A program made the translations under genes and the position numbers. The notes under the pieces were generated by a model that saw only the letters and a list, made by a program, of their open reading frames with translations, had not been told where the DNA came from and searched no databases. Of a stretch of DNA of 64,000 bases, positions 55,419 through 64,000 are shown one piece after another (within the stretch, counting starts at the first letter, position 1; each line of letters opens with the position of its first letter). The stretch is from Bacillota bacterium (GTDB taxonomy: Bacteria > Bacillota > Negativicutes > CTSoil-072). Location: assembly GCA_017889545.1 (NCBI GenBank), contig JAGFZV010000007.1, positions 1 to 64,000 on the forward strand. The letters are read 5' to 3'.

Positions 55419-57452
55419 CTACACCGTCTTGAACACAATCTGATTGTGTTTCTCTTTTTGCAGATTGCGGGCAGCGAAGGTCTGAACGGCGTTGGACTTC
55501 AACTGATCATTGCCGCCAAAAGCGGAGTCGAGGCAGATGAATTGCATGGGCTCGTCTTCGGCTATCTGGTCGATCAATTCTTTGGTGACTTTTTCTGCCA
55601 GGCAGATCAATAAGGCTCCGTCAGCAATGGAGAAGACCGGCACTCCTGCGTATTCTTTCACTTTGGCTTTTTCTGTCGGTTGGAACCCTGCTTTCAGGAG
55701 AATTTCGAACAGCAGCGCTTCCTGCGAAGACGCTTGATTGATATGGTCGACGTGGTCCGTCAACTGCAGCGCCAATTGTTCTACCGTGACAGAGGCATCG
55801 ATGGGCCGCCACTGTTTAAAGTTGGACTGATCCAGTTTCAACACCCGGAATCCCCGGTCCTGGTCCTTGTCCCCCTCCAGGTCGAGTTTGCCTTCCTGTT
55901 CAGCATTCAGCTTTTTGATCACCCTGCGAATTCGTTCTTTGCCAATATCGGCAATGGTATGATAGCCGGCCTTGAAGGCTTCACTGTCTTCAGCACAGGG
56001 CTCAGGTAATTGAACCAGGATGAATTTGCGGTGTCCAGCATCTTGTTTATTTAGATCAAAAACTGCGTGGGCCGTAGTCGCAGAACCGGCGAAGAAGTCG
56101 AGGATAATGTCATCGGATAATGTTCTCGCTATCTCCAAAAGATATTTAATGAGTCTCGATGGTTTAGCAAAATCAAAAATTATATTGAGGTCTTTTAACT
56201 CTGCTGAACTCTGCCGGTTTTCAAATTTTTCGATAAAATTTGACGGAACCATTCCTTTCTCTTTTTGATCTTCAAGCCAAACTTTATTGTATATATTCCA
56301 CTTTGACTGTTCATTATTTTGGTTTAATAAAGCAGAAGTTGTTGTTTGTTTAAATACTATATTTCCAGCTGTAAGCTCTTTAACATAAGATGAAAAAACC
56401 CATTTCCACACACCATCTTCTGAAGTTGGCGCAACTTGTACTCCTTGCGCCACTAATTCCGGAAAATTAACTCCAGGTGGGATCACAAATGAGCCATCTG
56501 GGCACTCAATCCAGTATCTTTGATTGGGTCTATGGTCTAAACTGGCTTTATATAATCGTTCTTCACCATAAATTTCACCTGCTCGTAGGCCTTCCGTTTC
56601 AATTTTAGTATAATATCGATCAATTTGCTCCTGAAGTATCTCTGACCGAAAAGCGTCTGTTCTTTCTTTGTTTTTTGCATAAACACAAATATAATCAATA
56701 TTCGGAGTGAAAAAACGTCCTTTTGCTCCTCCAGATTTCATCATTCGAGAAATTATCCCTATAAAATTTTCTTCCCCAAAAACTTCATCACACAGCTTTT
56801 TGAGGTTTGTCACTTCATTATCATCAATGCTAATAAAGATAACCCCATCGTCCCGGAGCAGGTTCCGCGCCAGATACAGTCTCGGATACATCATGTTCAG
56901 CCACTTGGTATGAAAGCGGCCTTCGTTCGCAGTATTGGTGGAAAACTTCTTGCCTCTGCTGTCCACCAGTCCAGCATATTCCAGATAGGTCTGCAGGTCT
57001 TCAGTGTAATTATCCGGATAGATGAACTCCTTGCCGGTGTTGTAAGGCGGGTCGATATAGATCATCTTGACTTTGCCATAGTAGCTTTTCTGCAGAAGTT
57101 TCAACACTTCCAGATTATCGCCCTCGATGAACAGGTGCTCGGTCGTATCAAATTTCACTGACTCTTCGCGGCAAGGTTTCAAGGTGGCGCGGCTGGGCGT
57201 CTGGATCAGCCGCAGGGCGTCTTTTTTCCCAGGCCAGTCCATGCCGTATCGTTCGCGCCGGGCCTCGAACAAATCCGTGAACGTCCCGAGTTCGGCTTGG
57301 AGTTTGCCAAAGTCAACGGACTCCACCGTTTCCCCGGCGTCGTTCACAGTTTCGGTAAAGACCGTGGGAAACAGTTCTTTGAGACGAGCCCGCTGCTCGG
57401 CAGCGATGTCCAGTGACGTGCCGTTCATTTTTTTAGGTTGTTCGTTTGCCAT
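55419..57452 (-). CDS. type III DNA modification methyltransferase, Mod subunit
   Basis: A 677-residue N6-adenine (or N4-cytosine) DNA methyltransferase of the beta class: catalytic motif [17 protein letters not shown] near 133 precedes the AdoMet-binding motif [19 protein letters not shown] near 455. The central target-recognition region (about 235-400) is the variable part. It pairs with the Res gene downstream. ATG at 57452 after AAGGGAG. The TRD stretch 56200-56750 is noticeably more AT-rich than the flanking coding sequence, as expected if recognition domains are exchanged. Confidence 0.92.
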   Translation of the reverse strand: MANEQPKKMNGTSLDIAAEQRARLKELFPTVFTETVNDAGETVESVDFGKLQAELGTFTDLFEARRERYGMDWPGKKDALRLIQTPSRATLKPCREESVKFDTTEHLFIEGDNLEVLKLLQKSYYGKVKMIYIDPPYNTGKEFIYPDNYTEDLQTYLEYAGLVDSRGKKFSTNTANEGRFHTKWLNMMYPRLYLARNLLRDDGVIFISIDDNEVTNLKKLCDEVFGEENFIGIISRMMKSGGAKGRFFTPNIDYICVYAKNKERTDAFRSEILQEQIDRYYTKIETEGLRAGEIYGEERLYKASLDHRPNQRYWIECPDGSFVIPPGVNFPELVAQGVQVAPTSEDGVWKWVFSSYVKELTAGNIVFKQTTTSALLNQNNEQSKWNIYNKVWLEDQKEKGMVPSNFIEKFENRQSSAELKDLNIIFDFAKPSRLIKYLLEIARTLSDDIILDFFAGSATTAHAVFDLNKQDAGHRKFILVQLPEPCAEDSEAFKAGYHTIADIGKERIRRVIKKLNAEQEGKLDLEGDKDQDRGFRVLKLDQSNFKQWRPIDASVTVEQLALQLTDHVDHINQASSQEALLFEILLKAGFQPTEKAKVKEYAGVPVFSIADGALLICLAEKVTKELIDQIAEDEPMQFICLDSAFGGNDQLKSNAVQTFAARNLQKEKHNQIVFKTV

Positions 57453-57480
57453 CACACATTCTCCCTTGTCTTTTTAATTG

Positions 57481-60330
57481 TTATAACAGTTCCCAACGAA
57501 CCGTGAAAATCGTTTTCTCTTCGACCGTCTGTTTCAGCCGATCTTCGACGGTGTCCAACAGACGATCTTTTTGCATTTCGATCTGTTTGGCGGCCTCGTC
57601 GTATTCTTTCCAGGCCCCATCCCGCTTCTTATCGAGGTCGCGCAGCTTTTTTTGCAGCGCCAATTTCTCAGGTAAACTGCCGGCAGACCGCGCCTCTTTC
57701 TTAAACAGCGCAATCTGGTCGTCATATTCTTTTAGATCTGCTTTCAGTCCCTTGCGCCGGTCTTCGGCCCAATAATTCAGCTTGTCGATTTCTTCGTCAA
57801 ACCAAGCCGTTCTTTTCTGTGCAATATCCTCCAAAATAGTCTTTCGCTGCTTATTGGCATCTCGTTTCAGTCGCTCGGGGACCGCCACCCGTTCCTTACC
57901 GACGACACGGGCCGGTATATCGAACAATCGCCGAACCGCCGCGACAGGCAATCGGTCTCCGGCATCGGTGATCGCGCAAAGAATCAAATGATCCTGGGCG
58001 TCAGATCCATTGATGGAAAGCAAGCCAAGAGTCAACGTGCCGACTTTTCCCCGGTACGGATCCAGACTCTGTGCAGTCTGCGCCCAGGCAGAATAGTCGA
58101 AGATCATACTGGAAGATGACATCGCGCGTTGTTTGGCTTGGGCTATCACCTGTTGCGCCAGCGGGTGGCCGATTCGGTAGCGCCGGGCATCTTCTTTGAT
58201 GCGAGACAAGGTATATGCGCCGGCAGGAATAGAAATTCCCGTCTTTTTGATTGGCGTACGCAGGTGGAAACTGAAATTTTCATCATCAAATTCCGCCCTG
58301 TCCGCCAGTTCATATCGAGTCAGTCGCCAGAGCATTGTGTCAAACTTATTCAAGTATTCCCGACTGTTGGAAAGATTGACGCGGAGACGGTCATGCACGT
58401 CCGCATCGAAGTTTTCCAGCAATTTTTTCCGTGTATCCCCCAATGTCGTCGCGACCTGGGTTTCCATCTCGGCCTGCAATAGCAAAAATTCATTATCTAT
58501 TTCGGCAACAGTCCGGCAGTTTTGATAAATGGCCGCAATTCTTTTTTCAAACTCCACGCCGGATTCAATGACGCCCAATACTTCATCGCTGGCTCCGAAC
58601 ACTCCGGAAAACAGCTTGAACTTTTGATCCAGCAGCTCAAACACGCGTTGGTCAGCCGCATTTTTTCGATTGATAAAATTGATGACCACTACATCATGTT
58701 GTTGGCCGTAACGGTGGCAACGACCGATTCGCTGCTCGATACGCTGCGGGTTCCACGGCAAGTCATAGTTGACAATCATGGAGCAAAATTGCAGGTTGAT
58801 TCCTTCGGCCCCTGCTTCGGTCGCGATCATGATTTTGGCATGAAGTTTAAAATGGTCTACCAGCGCAGCCCGCATATCCGCCGACTTCGATCCGGTCACA
58901 CGGTCGGTCCCTTTATGTTTAGCAACCCACTCCGTATATATTGCTTTGGACAACGGGTCGCTGTTGGTTCCATTGAACAAAACGATTTGCCCCTGATAGC
59001 CATTTTGTGCCAGAAGCGAAATGAGATAGTTTTGGGTTCGCCGCGATTCGGTGAAGATCAGGGCCTTCTCTGTCGCTCCCAACTCCTTGGCCTTGGCAAA
59101 GCCATGGAATAAGGCGCTGACCAGGGCCTGTCCTTTGGCGTTCTCGCTAATGCTCACCGCCAGATCCCGAAATAGTTCCAGCTCCGATATTTCTGCCTCA
59201 ATCGCCGCGATATCGATTGCCTGGATTGGGTCGGGTGATTGCTCCTCATCCCACTCTTCAGCATCGGCTTCCGCCGCTTCGAAATCCTGCGCCAGATCAG
59301 TCAACGCGTTTTGCGCTTGTGTCGCTTTGACTTGCTTCTTCAATCGGTTGGCCAGAGACTCCAAGGCTCCGGCGATGGCGAACGTGGAGGATGCAAGTAG
59401 TTTTCGCAGAATCAATGTGATCAATTGCCGCTGCGAATTAGGGAGCGCAAATAGTTGCTTCCTCTGTAGGTATTCGGTGACCATGTCATACAGGGCCGTT
59501 TCATCATCGGACGGGTAAAAATCTTCGGTAAGCGGAATGCGGTTGGTATAACGGATATATTCCAGCACCTGCCGCCGCAAGGTACGGTGACAAATCGGCG
59601 CCAAGCGGGCTTTTAATTCATCAAATGTCGTTTCCGATGTCAGGCGTGCATATTGCGCCTTGTAGCTTTTCTCGTCGCCAAAAGCATATTCGTCAATGAC
59701 ACTGGCCAGTCCGTAGAGTTCCATCAATGAATTCTGCAACGGCGTGGCCGTCAGGAGAAGTTTCTGCGTATTGCCTAACGCGGCTTTGATAGCCTTGGCG
59801 ATCTTGTTGTCCGACTTGTACACATTCCGCAGCCGGTGCGCCTCGTCAATCACTGCCAAATCCCAGGGCAATGCCAATATTTTGTCGCTGTTCTTTGCCG
59901 CAAATTGATAAGAGCAGATGATGAGAGCATCTTGAACCCATGGATTCTTCCGGCCATCTTTTTGGAGTTGCCGGAAATTCTTCGCTTCCAGAATGTACGA
60001 CGGAAGATAGAACTTCTCTGACATTTCCATCGCCCATTGCTTGCGAAGATTGGCCGGAGTGATAATCAAAATGTGTCGTTTCCGTTCCGACCATTTTTGT
60101 GCAATCACCAGCCCTGCCTCGATCGTCTTGCCCAAACCCACTTCGTCCGCAAGAATACAGCCTTTTGACAAAGGCGACCGGAACGCAAATAAAGCCGCAT
60201 CCAATTGGTGCGGATTGAGATCGACTTGTGCATCGGCCAGGGCCGGCGCCAATTTCTCCGAATCGCTAAGGGAATACCGACGACTCAATTCATGAGCAAA
60301 ATAGGTGGCTTGATACTCTGTCAGGCTCAA
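57481..60330 (-). CDS. SNF2/RapA-like helicase of restriction operon
   Basis: A 949-residue Swi2/Snf2 ATPase. ILADEVGLGKTIEAGLV (motif I) near 58, AVIDEAHRLRN (motif II) near 160 and LLTATPLQNS (motif III) near 193 are followed by the C-terminal helicase lobe with EAGAEGINLQFC and RIEQRIGRCHRYGQQ near 545. A long coiled-coil tail lies at about 835-940. It is the first gene of the operon SNF2-Mod-BRO-Res. TTG start after AGGAGGAAGG. Related helicases accompany DISARM, Hma and extended type III loci, probably moving along DNA or displacing proteins. Confidence 0.9.
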   Translation of the reverse strand: MSLTEYQATYFAHELSRRYSLSDSEKLAPALADAQVDLNPHQLDAALFAFRSPLSKGCILADEVGLGKTIEAGLVIAQKWSERKRHILIITPANLRKQWAMEMSEKFYLPSYILEAKNFRQLQKDGRKNPWVQDALIICSYQFAAKNSDKILALPWDLAVIDEAHRLRNVYKSDNKIAKAIKAALGNTQKLLLTATPLQNSLMELYGLASVIDEYAFGDEKSYKAQYARLTSETTFDELKARLAPICHRTLRRQVLEYIRYTNRIPLTEDFYPSDDETALYDMVTEYLQRKQLFALPNSQRQLITLILRKLLASSTFAIAGALESLANRLKKQVKATQAQNALTDLAQDFEAAEADAEEWDEEQSPDPIQAIDIAAIEAEISELELFRDLAVSISENAKGQALVSALFHGFAKAKELGATEKALIFTESRRTQNYLISLLAQNGYQGQIVLFNGTNSDPLSKAIYTEWVAKHKGTDRVTGSKSADMRAALVDHFKLHAKIMIATEAGAEGINLQFCSMIVNYDLPWNPQRIEQRIGRCHRYGQQHDVVVINFINRKNAADQRVFELLDQKFKLFSGVFGASDEVLGVIESGVEFEKRIAAIYQNCRTVAEIDNEFLLLQAEMETQVATTLGDTRKKLLENFDADVHDRLRVNLSNSREYLNKFDTMLWRLTRYELADRAEFDDENFSFHLRTPIKKTGISIPAGAYTLSRIKEDARRYRIGHPLAQQVIAQAKQRAMSSSSMIFDYSAWAQTAQSLDPYRGKVGTLTLGLLSINGSDAQDHLILCAITDAGDRLPVAAVRRLFDIPARVVGKERVAVPERLKRDANKQRKTILEDIAQKRTAWFDEEIDKLNYWAEDRRKGLKADLKEYDDQIALFKKEARSAGSLPEKLALQKKLRDLDKKRDGAWKEYDEAAKQIEMQKDRLLDTVEDRLKQTVEEKTIFTVRWELL

Positions 60331-60526
60331 TGTACCGTTATCCTTCCTCCTGCTGATAGGCCTTTCTTACTCTGCTTCTACTTTGGAAGTCGATTTCCTT
60401 TATTATCAAGTCATTTTTATCACAAAAGTATAGTGTAGTTACAAAACTCCTGCATGCGCCTTGATGAACTCATGTATCTCACTTAGGCGGCGGTGGACTT
60501 TTTAAAAAAAAGCATTGCTGTTCGTC

Positions 60527-60559
60527 AAAAAAAAAAGACAGGCCGAACATCGCCTGTCG
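60527..60559 (-). terminator. terminator of SEC-C gene
   Basis: Minus-strand GACAGGC-GATGTTCG-GCCTGTC followed by ten T, separating the SEC-C gene from the SNF2 operon. The 200 bases between this and the SNF2 start have no gene; no single clear promoter stands out. Confidence 0.88.
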
Positions 60560-60573
60560 TGTGGATTAAAAGT

Positions 60574-61332
60574 TCACAGCTCCAAACAGCACTTTTTATA
60601 TTTTTTTCCGCTGCCACATGGACACGGATCGTTGCGGCCGACTTCCGCTGCCACCTTGCTTGAGAATACAAATGGTTCTTTCGGCAGCGGGCGCAGCGCC
60701 GGTTTGTCAAATTTCTCAAACACTTCCTGTGAAGTCCATCCCTTCAGTATCCATTGGTGCGTCTGGTTGTAGAGGTCCTGCAAATGCTGCAACAACACTT
60801 GGACTTCTTCGAAAGAGCCGAGGCCAATCTCACTCTGTACCTCTTTCACAAGTTCCGTGAATTTTACATCGTTGCGGATGTTAGTCTGAAGGTCGAGGAT
60901 GATCGCCACTGCGAACTCTTTGCTTTTCACCCCTTTTTTCAGCAGCCATTCGCAGAATTTTTTCTCTGCCGGCCCGAACGATTGTCCTTCTTCTTCGCCA
61001 CCAGCCCGCATGGCGGCTTCTTCACTGACCGGCCAGAAGTCCAGAAAAGGTCGCGCCGCCTGTTCGCACCAGACCCAGTCTGCATCTTCGACGTCCAGAT
61101 GGTGGATTTCGTCTCGTACTACATCAAACATCGCATCATCGGTAGAATCATCCATAGATTTTCTTTTCAGCTGCGCCCGAAATTTGGTCAAGTCCGGCGA
61201 ACAATTGAATAGCAGTTGGACCCGTCGATGCATTTCATCCAGTTTCATCACTCCGTAATAGTACAGCAGACCGTTAATGTAACGGCACATCCGCGCGATT
61301 TCATTTTTCGGCATTCTACTTGTGTTGTTCAA
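60574..61332 (-). CDS. SEC-C motif protein
   Basis: A protein of about 252 residues with a long, mostly helical acidic body and a C-terminal SEC-C zinc motif ([18 protein letters not shown]), the metal-binding tail first known from SecA. The start is uncertain: TTG at 61332 has GGGGTG before it, while GTG at 61341 is also possible. It lies at the island edge upstream of the restriction operon but has its own terminator. Function unknown; such proteins often bind nucleic acid or partner proteins via SEC-C. Confidence 0.8.
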   Translation of the reverse strand: MNNTSRMPKNEIARMCRYINGLLYYYGVMKLDEMHRRVQLLFNCSPDLTKFRAQLKRKSMDDSTDDAMFDVVRDEIHHLDVEDADWVWCEQAARPFLDFWPVSEEAAMRAGGEEEGQSFGPAEKKFCEWLLKKGVKSKEFAVAIILDLQTNIRNDVKFTELVKEVQSEIGLGSFEEVQVLLQHLQDLYNQTHQWILKGWTSQEVFEKFDKPALRPLPKEPFVFSSKVAAEVGRNDPCPCGSGKKYKKCCLEL

Positions 61333-61541
61333 GTGAATCACCCCAGTTTCGAATTTTCAATACCATGAAAATAGCTTTTCTAGTACAAACTAATTCATTT
61401 TTCTCCCTGTTCTTACCCATTTCCTGCCAATATCTATTTTAAATTTATATATATCAGGCTTTACACCGTACTCAATGTGGCGTTTATACAGGCCAAAAGA
61501 ACCAAAACAGTCCTATGGAACTACCGCACTTTAATGCAGCA

Positions 61542-61577
61542 ACAAAAAAGACTCCGGGGAAAAATCCCTGAAGTCTT
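61542..61577 (-). terminator. terminator after tRNA-Leu(CAA)
   Basis: Minus-strand hairpin AGACTTCAGGGA-TTTT-TCCCCGGAGTCT then TTTTTTG. The region 61342-61541 between the SEC-C start and this hairpin holds no supported gene. Confidence 0.85.
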
Positions 61578-61587
61578 AACTTTAATA

Positions 61588-61674
61588 TGGTGCCGAAGGC
61601 CGGACTCGAACCGGCACGCCATCGCTGACGGCAGATTTTGAGTCTGCTGCGTCTGCCAATTCCGCCACTTCGGC
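61588..61674 (-). tRNA. tRNA-Leu(CAA)
   Basis: Class II tRNA, acceptor GCCGAAG/CTTCGGC, anticodon CAA within GCAGACTCAAAATCTGC, long variable arm, T-arm GGTTCGAGTCC, encoded CCA. Its 3' end points toward the defence island, the orientation expected for a tRNA used as an integration site, although no repeated tRNA 3' end was found at the other boundary. Confidence 0.95.
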
Positions 61675-61879
61675 ATGTGCTAGCGGGGCTTGTGAACAAT
61701 TGATATATTACCATCCAATTGGATGCTTGTCAAGGGATTGAATGATTTTTTGTTTTTGTTTTCTTTGCTATCTCCCTCTTTCCCTCAGGGAATATCATAT
61801 ATTGATCATTCCTTGCAGGATTCTGCGTTCATAATGAAAAATATTTACAATAAGATTGAACGCAAAGGATCATGAATAT

Positions 61880-62608
61880 ATGCTGGAAATCATTTTAGCC
61901 AATCGTCGCTTTCTCTACCAAGTCAAAAGGAAACCAAAAAGCAAAACCATCACCTTGAGACTGGTTACCCCCACAACGCTTGAAATTACTGCGCCAAAGG
62001 TCATAGACCCCGATGAGATCCAAGAATTGCTGCAACAGAAACAAAAATGGATTTTTAAAAAAGCTGAACACTTAAGCAGCATTGCCGCAAACCCGCTTAA
62101 TATCTCGTTAGACCATGGATCGCAATTGCTTTATCAAGGCAGATCCTATCTTTTGCATCTGAAAACCAGCGACACAAAACGTCCGGCGGTTTTCCTGACA
62201 CCGGGCGGAATCCATGTTTCGATTCCAGCAAAAAAAATGGATCATGCATCGACTTTGGCCCATGAGTTGCTTCGCAACTGGTATGTAGAAAACGCCACCC
62301 GGCAATTTACCGAAAAAACGATTTTCTGGGCCGGCCGTCTCTCCGTCCAGCCTGCTAAAATCAGCATCCGTGATCAAAAAACTCGTTGGGGCAGCTGCTC
62401 ATCACGCGGAACGATCAATTATAATTGGCGTGTGATCATGGCGCCGCCGGAAATCATGGATTATTTAGTGGTTCACGAATTATGCCATATGCGGATCGCC
62501 AATCATTCCGCATTTTTTTGGCAATTAGTCGGGCAATTTATGCCGGAATACAGACAGAGCCGTGATTGGCTGAGACGAAACAGTGATTTGCTTACCAGAA
62601 TTTTATAG
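61880..62608 (+). CDS. YgjP/DUF45-type metal-dependent hydrolase
   Basis: A 242-residue YgjP-like zinc metallopeptidase-fold protein. HELCHMRIANHSAFFW near residue 200 is the HExxH-like zinc site with the third His, and QKTRWGSCSSRGTINYNWRV near 168 is the family signature. Substrate unknown; relatives are found near restriction loci and in housekeeping positions. The ATG at 61880 follows AAAGGA and matches where family members begin; the track uses a TTG eight codons earlier. Confidence 0.87.
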   Translation: MLEIILANRRFLYQVKRKPKSKTITLRLVTPTTLEITAPKVIDPDEIQELLQQKQKWIFKKAEHLSSIAANPLNISLDHGSQLLYQGRSYLLHLKTSDTKRPAVFLTPGGIHVSIPAKKMDHASTLAHELLRNWYVENATRQFTEKTIFWAGRLSVQPAKISIRDQKTRWGSCSSRGTINYNWRVIMAPPEIMDYLVVHELCHMRIANHSAFFWQLVGQFMPEYRQSRDWLRRNSDLLTRIL

Positions 62609-62652
62609 ACTTCCTCAGAGCAAAAATACAAAACAAAACGGAGGGAACCATT

Positions 62653-63753
62653 ATGAGCATCCTGTTTACCCCGATCTCCATCGGTAACTTTACCGTAAAA
62701 AACCGGTTCGTCCGGTCTGCGACCCAAGACTATCTAGGCAATGAAGACGGAAGTATTTCCGAAGCCGAGCTGCTGCTCTATAGTCAATTGGCGCAGAACG
62801 ATGTAGGTCTCATCATTTCGGCCCACTCCTATGTTCAACATCCGCTCGGCAAAGCCAGCATCCGCCAAAACGGCATCTATGAAGACCGGTTCATCGCCGG
62901 CTACAAGCAAGTCACTGAAACCGTACATCGCTATGGCGCAAAATTTGTGCTGCAAATATCGCATGCCGGCCGGCAGACAACATCGGATTTAATCGACCAT
63001 CTTACTCCCGTTGCACCGAGCGCCGTAACAAACGGCGTTACCGGAATTACGCCTCGCGAACTGTCGGATGCGGAAATTCAACAGTTGATCGCCGATTACG
63101 CCGCTGCCATGCGCCGGGCGAAAGATGCCAATTGCGACGGGGTTCAGGTGCATATTGCTCATGGGTATTTGCTTGCTCAGTTTCTCTCACCGTATACCAA
63201 CAAACGCACCGACATGTGGGGCGGCAGCATTGAAAACCGTACCCGTATTTTCCGTGAAATCATTGCTGCCGGGCGCAAGCAAGTCGGCGATCAGTATCCT
63301 ATTTTGGTAAAGTTGAATTCCACTGATGGTCTTGTCGGATCCGGATACCTTTCCTTAGAGGATGTAATTTATACAGCAAAGCTTTTGGAGCAGTGCGGTG
63401 TTTGTGCAATTGAAATCAGCGGCGGAATGCACGAAGCCAAGGGAGTCATGGCTCAGCCAGGCGTCAACACGCCGGAAAAAGAAGCCTATTTTGCCAAAGC
63501 CTCACAAGCACTGAAAAAAGCGGTAGCCATCCCAATTATTTTGGTGGGAGGACTACGATCATTGAAAATCATGGAAAATGTTGTCGCAAATGGTGTTGCC
63601 GATATGGTTTCTCTCAGTCGGCCCTTTATAAAAGAACCGGACTTGGTTCAACACTTGCAGCACGGAGCAAAAGAAGTGCAGTGCATTTCCTGCAATGCTT
63701 GCTTTAATCCGGCAGGACTGCGCTGCTACTATAAAGGAGGGACACCTTCATGA
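62653..63753 (+). CDS. NADH:flavin oxidoreductase (Old Yellow Enzyme family)
   Basis: A 366-residue FMN TIM-barrel oxidoreductase. Motifs: ISIGNFTVKNRFVRSAT near 9, LQISHAGRQTT near 100, VQVHIAHGYLLAQFLSPYTNKRTDMWGGSIENR near 170 and ILVGGLRS near 298. The C-terminal CISCNACF near 350 resembles the Fe-S cysteines of the longer 2,4-dienoyl-CoA reductase type, but the following FAD domain is absent. ATG after CGGAGGG. Stop overlaps the next start by ATGA. Confidence 0.9.
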   Translation: MSILFTPISIGNFTVKNRFVRSATQDYLGNEDGSISEAELLLYSQLAQNDVGLIISAHSYVQHPLGKASIRQNGIYEDRFIAGYKQVTETVHRYGAKFVLQISHAGRQTTSDLIDHLTPVAPSAVTNGVTGITPRELSDAEIQQLIADYAAAMRRAKDANCDGVQVHIAHGYLLAQFLSPYTNKRTDMWGGSIENRTRIFREIIAAGRKQVGDQYPILVKLNSTDGLVGSGYLSLEDVIYTAKLLEQCGVCAIEISGGMHEAKGVMAQPGVNTPEKEAYFAKASQALKKAVAIPIILVGGLRSLKIMENVVANGVADMVSLSRPFIKEPDLVQHLQHGAKEVQCISCNACFNPAGLRCYYKGGTPS

Positions 63754-64000
63754 AACGGTACACAATTCTGTTCGTTTTCTGTCTGCTGATGATCTGTTCT
63801 CTGAATGCGCAAGCAAAAGAAATGAACGCCAATTCGCCCGTCAGTACGGTAACGGTGCAAGGTTCTTCCCAGATTGAAGTCGCGCCTGATCAAGCTGTGC
63901 TGACCATTGGCGTCATGACGATCGGTGAAACAGCAGCGCAAGCGCGCCAGGAAAATGCCGTCACCGCATCAGATCTCCAGCAAAAAATTTTAGAACTTGG
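63750..64000 (+). CDS. secreted SIMPL-domain (DUF541) protein, cut by window end
   Basis: The first 83 codons of a protein with a signal peptide (MKRYTILFVFCLLMICSLNAQA). The start of a SIMPL/YggE domain follows (TVTVQGSSQIEVAPDQAVLTIGV, with ENAVTASDLQQKI). The family is periplasmic or secreted and implicated in oxidative-stress resistance; its mechanism is unclear. ATG overlaps the oxidoreductase stop by four bases after AAAGGAGG. The rest lies outside the window. Confidence 0.88.
   Translation, partial: MKRYTILFVFCLLMICSLNAQAKEMNANSPVSTVTVQGSSQIEVAPDQAVLTIGVMTIGETAAQARQENAVTASDLQQKILEL

Noticed and set aside
58522-59112. 196-codon plus-strand ORF opposite the SNF2 helicase
   Set aside because: Antisense shadow with no ribosome-binding site and no recognisable motif.
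42270-61587. CRISPR arrays or insertion sequences within the island
   Set aside because: No regularly spaced repeats, no transposase ORF and no terminal inverted repeats with target duplications were found by reading.
61588-61674. tRNA-Leu(CAA) as a proven att site
   Set aside because: I looked for a copy of its 3' end near 42.3 kb and saw none, and there is no integrase gene, so only the orientation is suggestive.

Overview
The window looks like the chromosome of an anaerobic, diderm-type Firmicute, most likely a Negativicute of the Sporomusa/Pelosinus kind. This is an inference. The ribosome-binding sites are strong AGGAGG-type with frequent TTG and GTG starts. There are a c-di-AMP riboswitch, tandem PyrR attenuators and a LexA/DinR-type SOS box, which are Firmicute features. 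A YibQ-type divergent deacetylase and a PanF-YhdT pair are features often seen in organisms with an outer membrane. No species can be named from the sequence alone.

Region 1 (0-42.3 kb) is ordinary chromosome, nearly all on the minus strand. In order it holds: an SOS-controlled Y-family polymerase operon; tRNA-Val; a hydrolase; a 3D-domain wall enzyme under a c-di-AMP riboswitch; an M20 amidohydrolase; a small siroheme/Fe-S protein; a ferritin-like protein; a heterodimeric ABC exporter; a long glutamine synthetase behind an attenuator; a run of envelope and small conserved genes; PanF-YhdT; five tRNA genes; thiD; tRNA-Trp; the pyr operon; a catalytically crippled E2-like protein; two tRNA-Leu genes; a GGDEF/HD-GYP protein; an oligopeptide-binding lipoprotein with a lytic transglycosylase; coaE-mutM-polA; metF; and a MarR regulator with a QueG-like Fe-S protein sharing a palindromic operator.

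The pyr operon is transcribed pyrB-pyrC-carA-carB-pyrF-pyrE behind two tandem PyrR attenuators. It lacks pyrK and pyrD. carB is broken: about 100 bases encoding the Glu/Asn metal ligands of the second ATP-grasp domain are missing and the frame is shifted. This is either a real mutation or an assembly error.

Region 2 (42.3-61.4 kb) is a defence island, all on the minus strand and lying on the 3' side of a tRNA-Leu(CAA). In transcription order it contains: a SEC-C protein; an operon of SNF2-type helicase, type III modification methylase, BRO/DinD-like protein and type III Res; a coupled SIR2-HerA pair; a decayed AlbA_2-family gene; an Abi/UG-type reverse transcriptase with a helical C-terminal domain; further decayed fragments; and an HD-HSP90-ATPase fusion protein. 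The RT/HSP90 half is visibly more AT-rich than the restriction half, so the island was probably built in several steps. No integrase, transposase or CRISPR array was seen.

Region 3 (61.4-64 kb) returns to plus-strand housekeeping: a YgjP-like metallohydrolase, an Old Yellow Enzyme-type oxidoreductase and the start of a secreted SIMPL-domain protein cut by the window edge.
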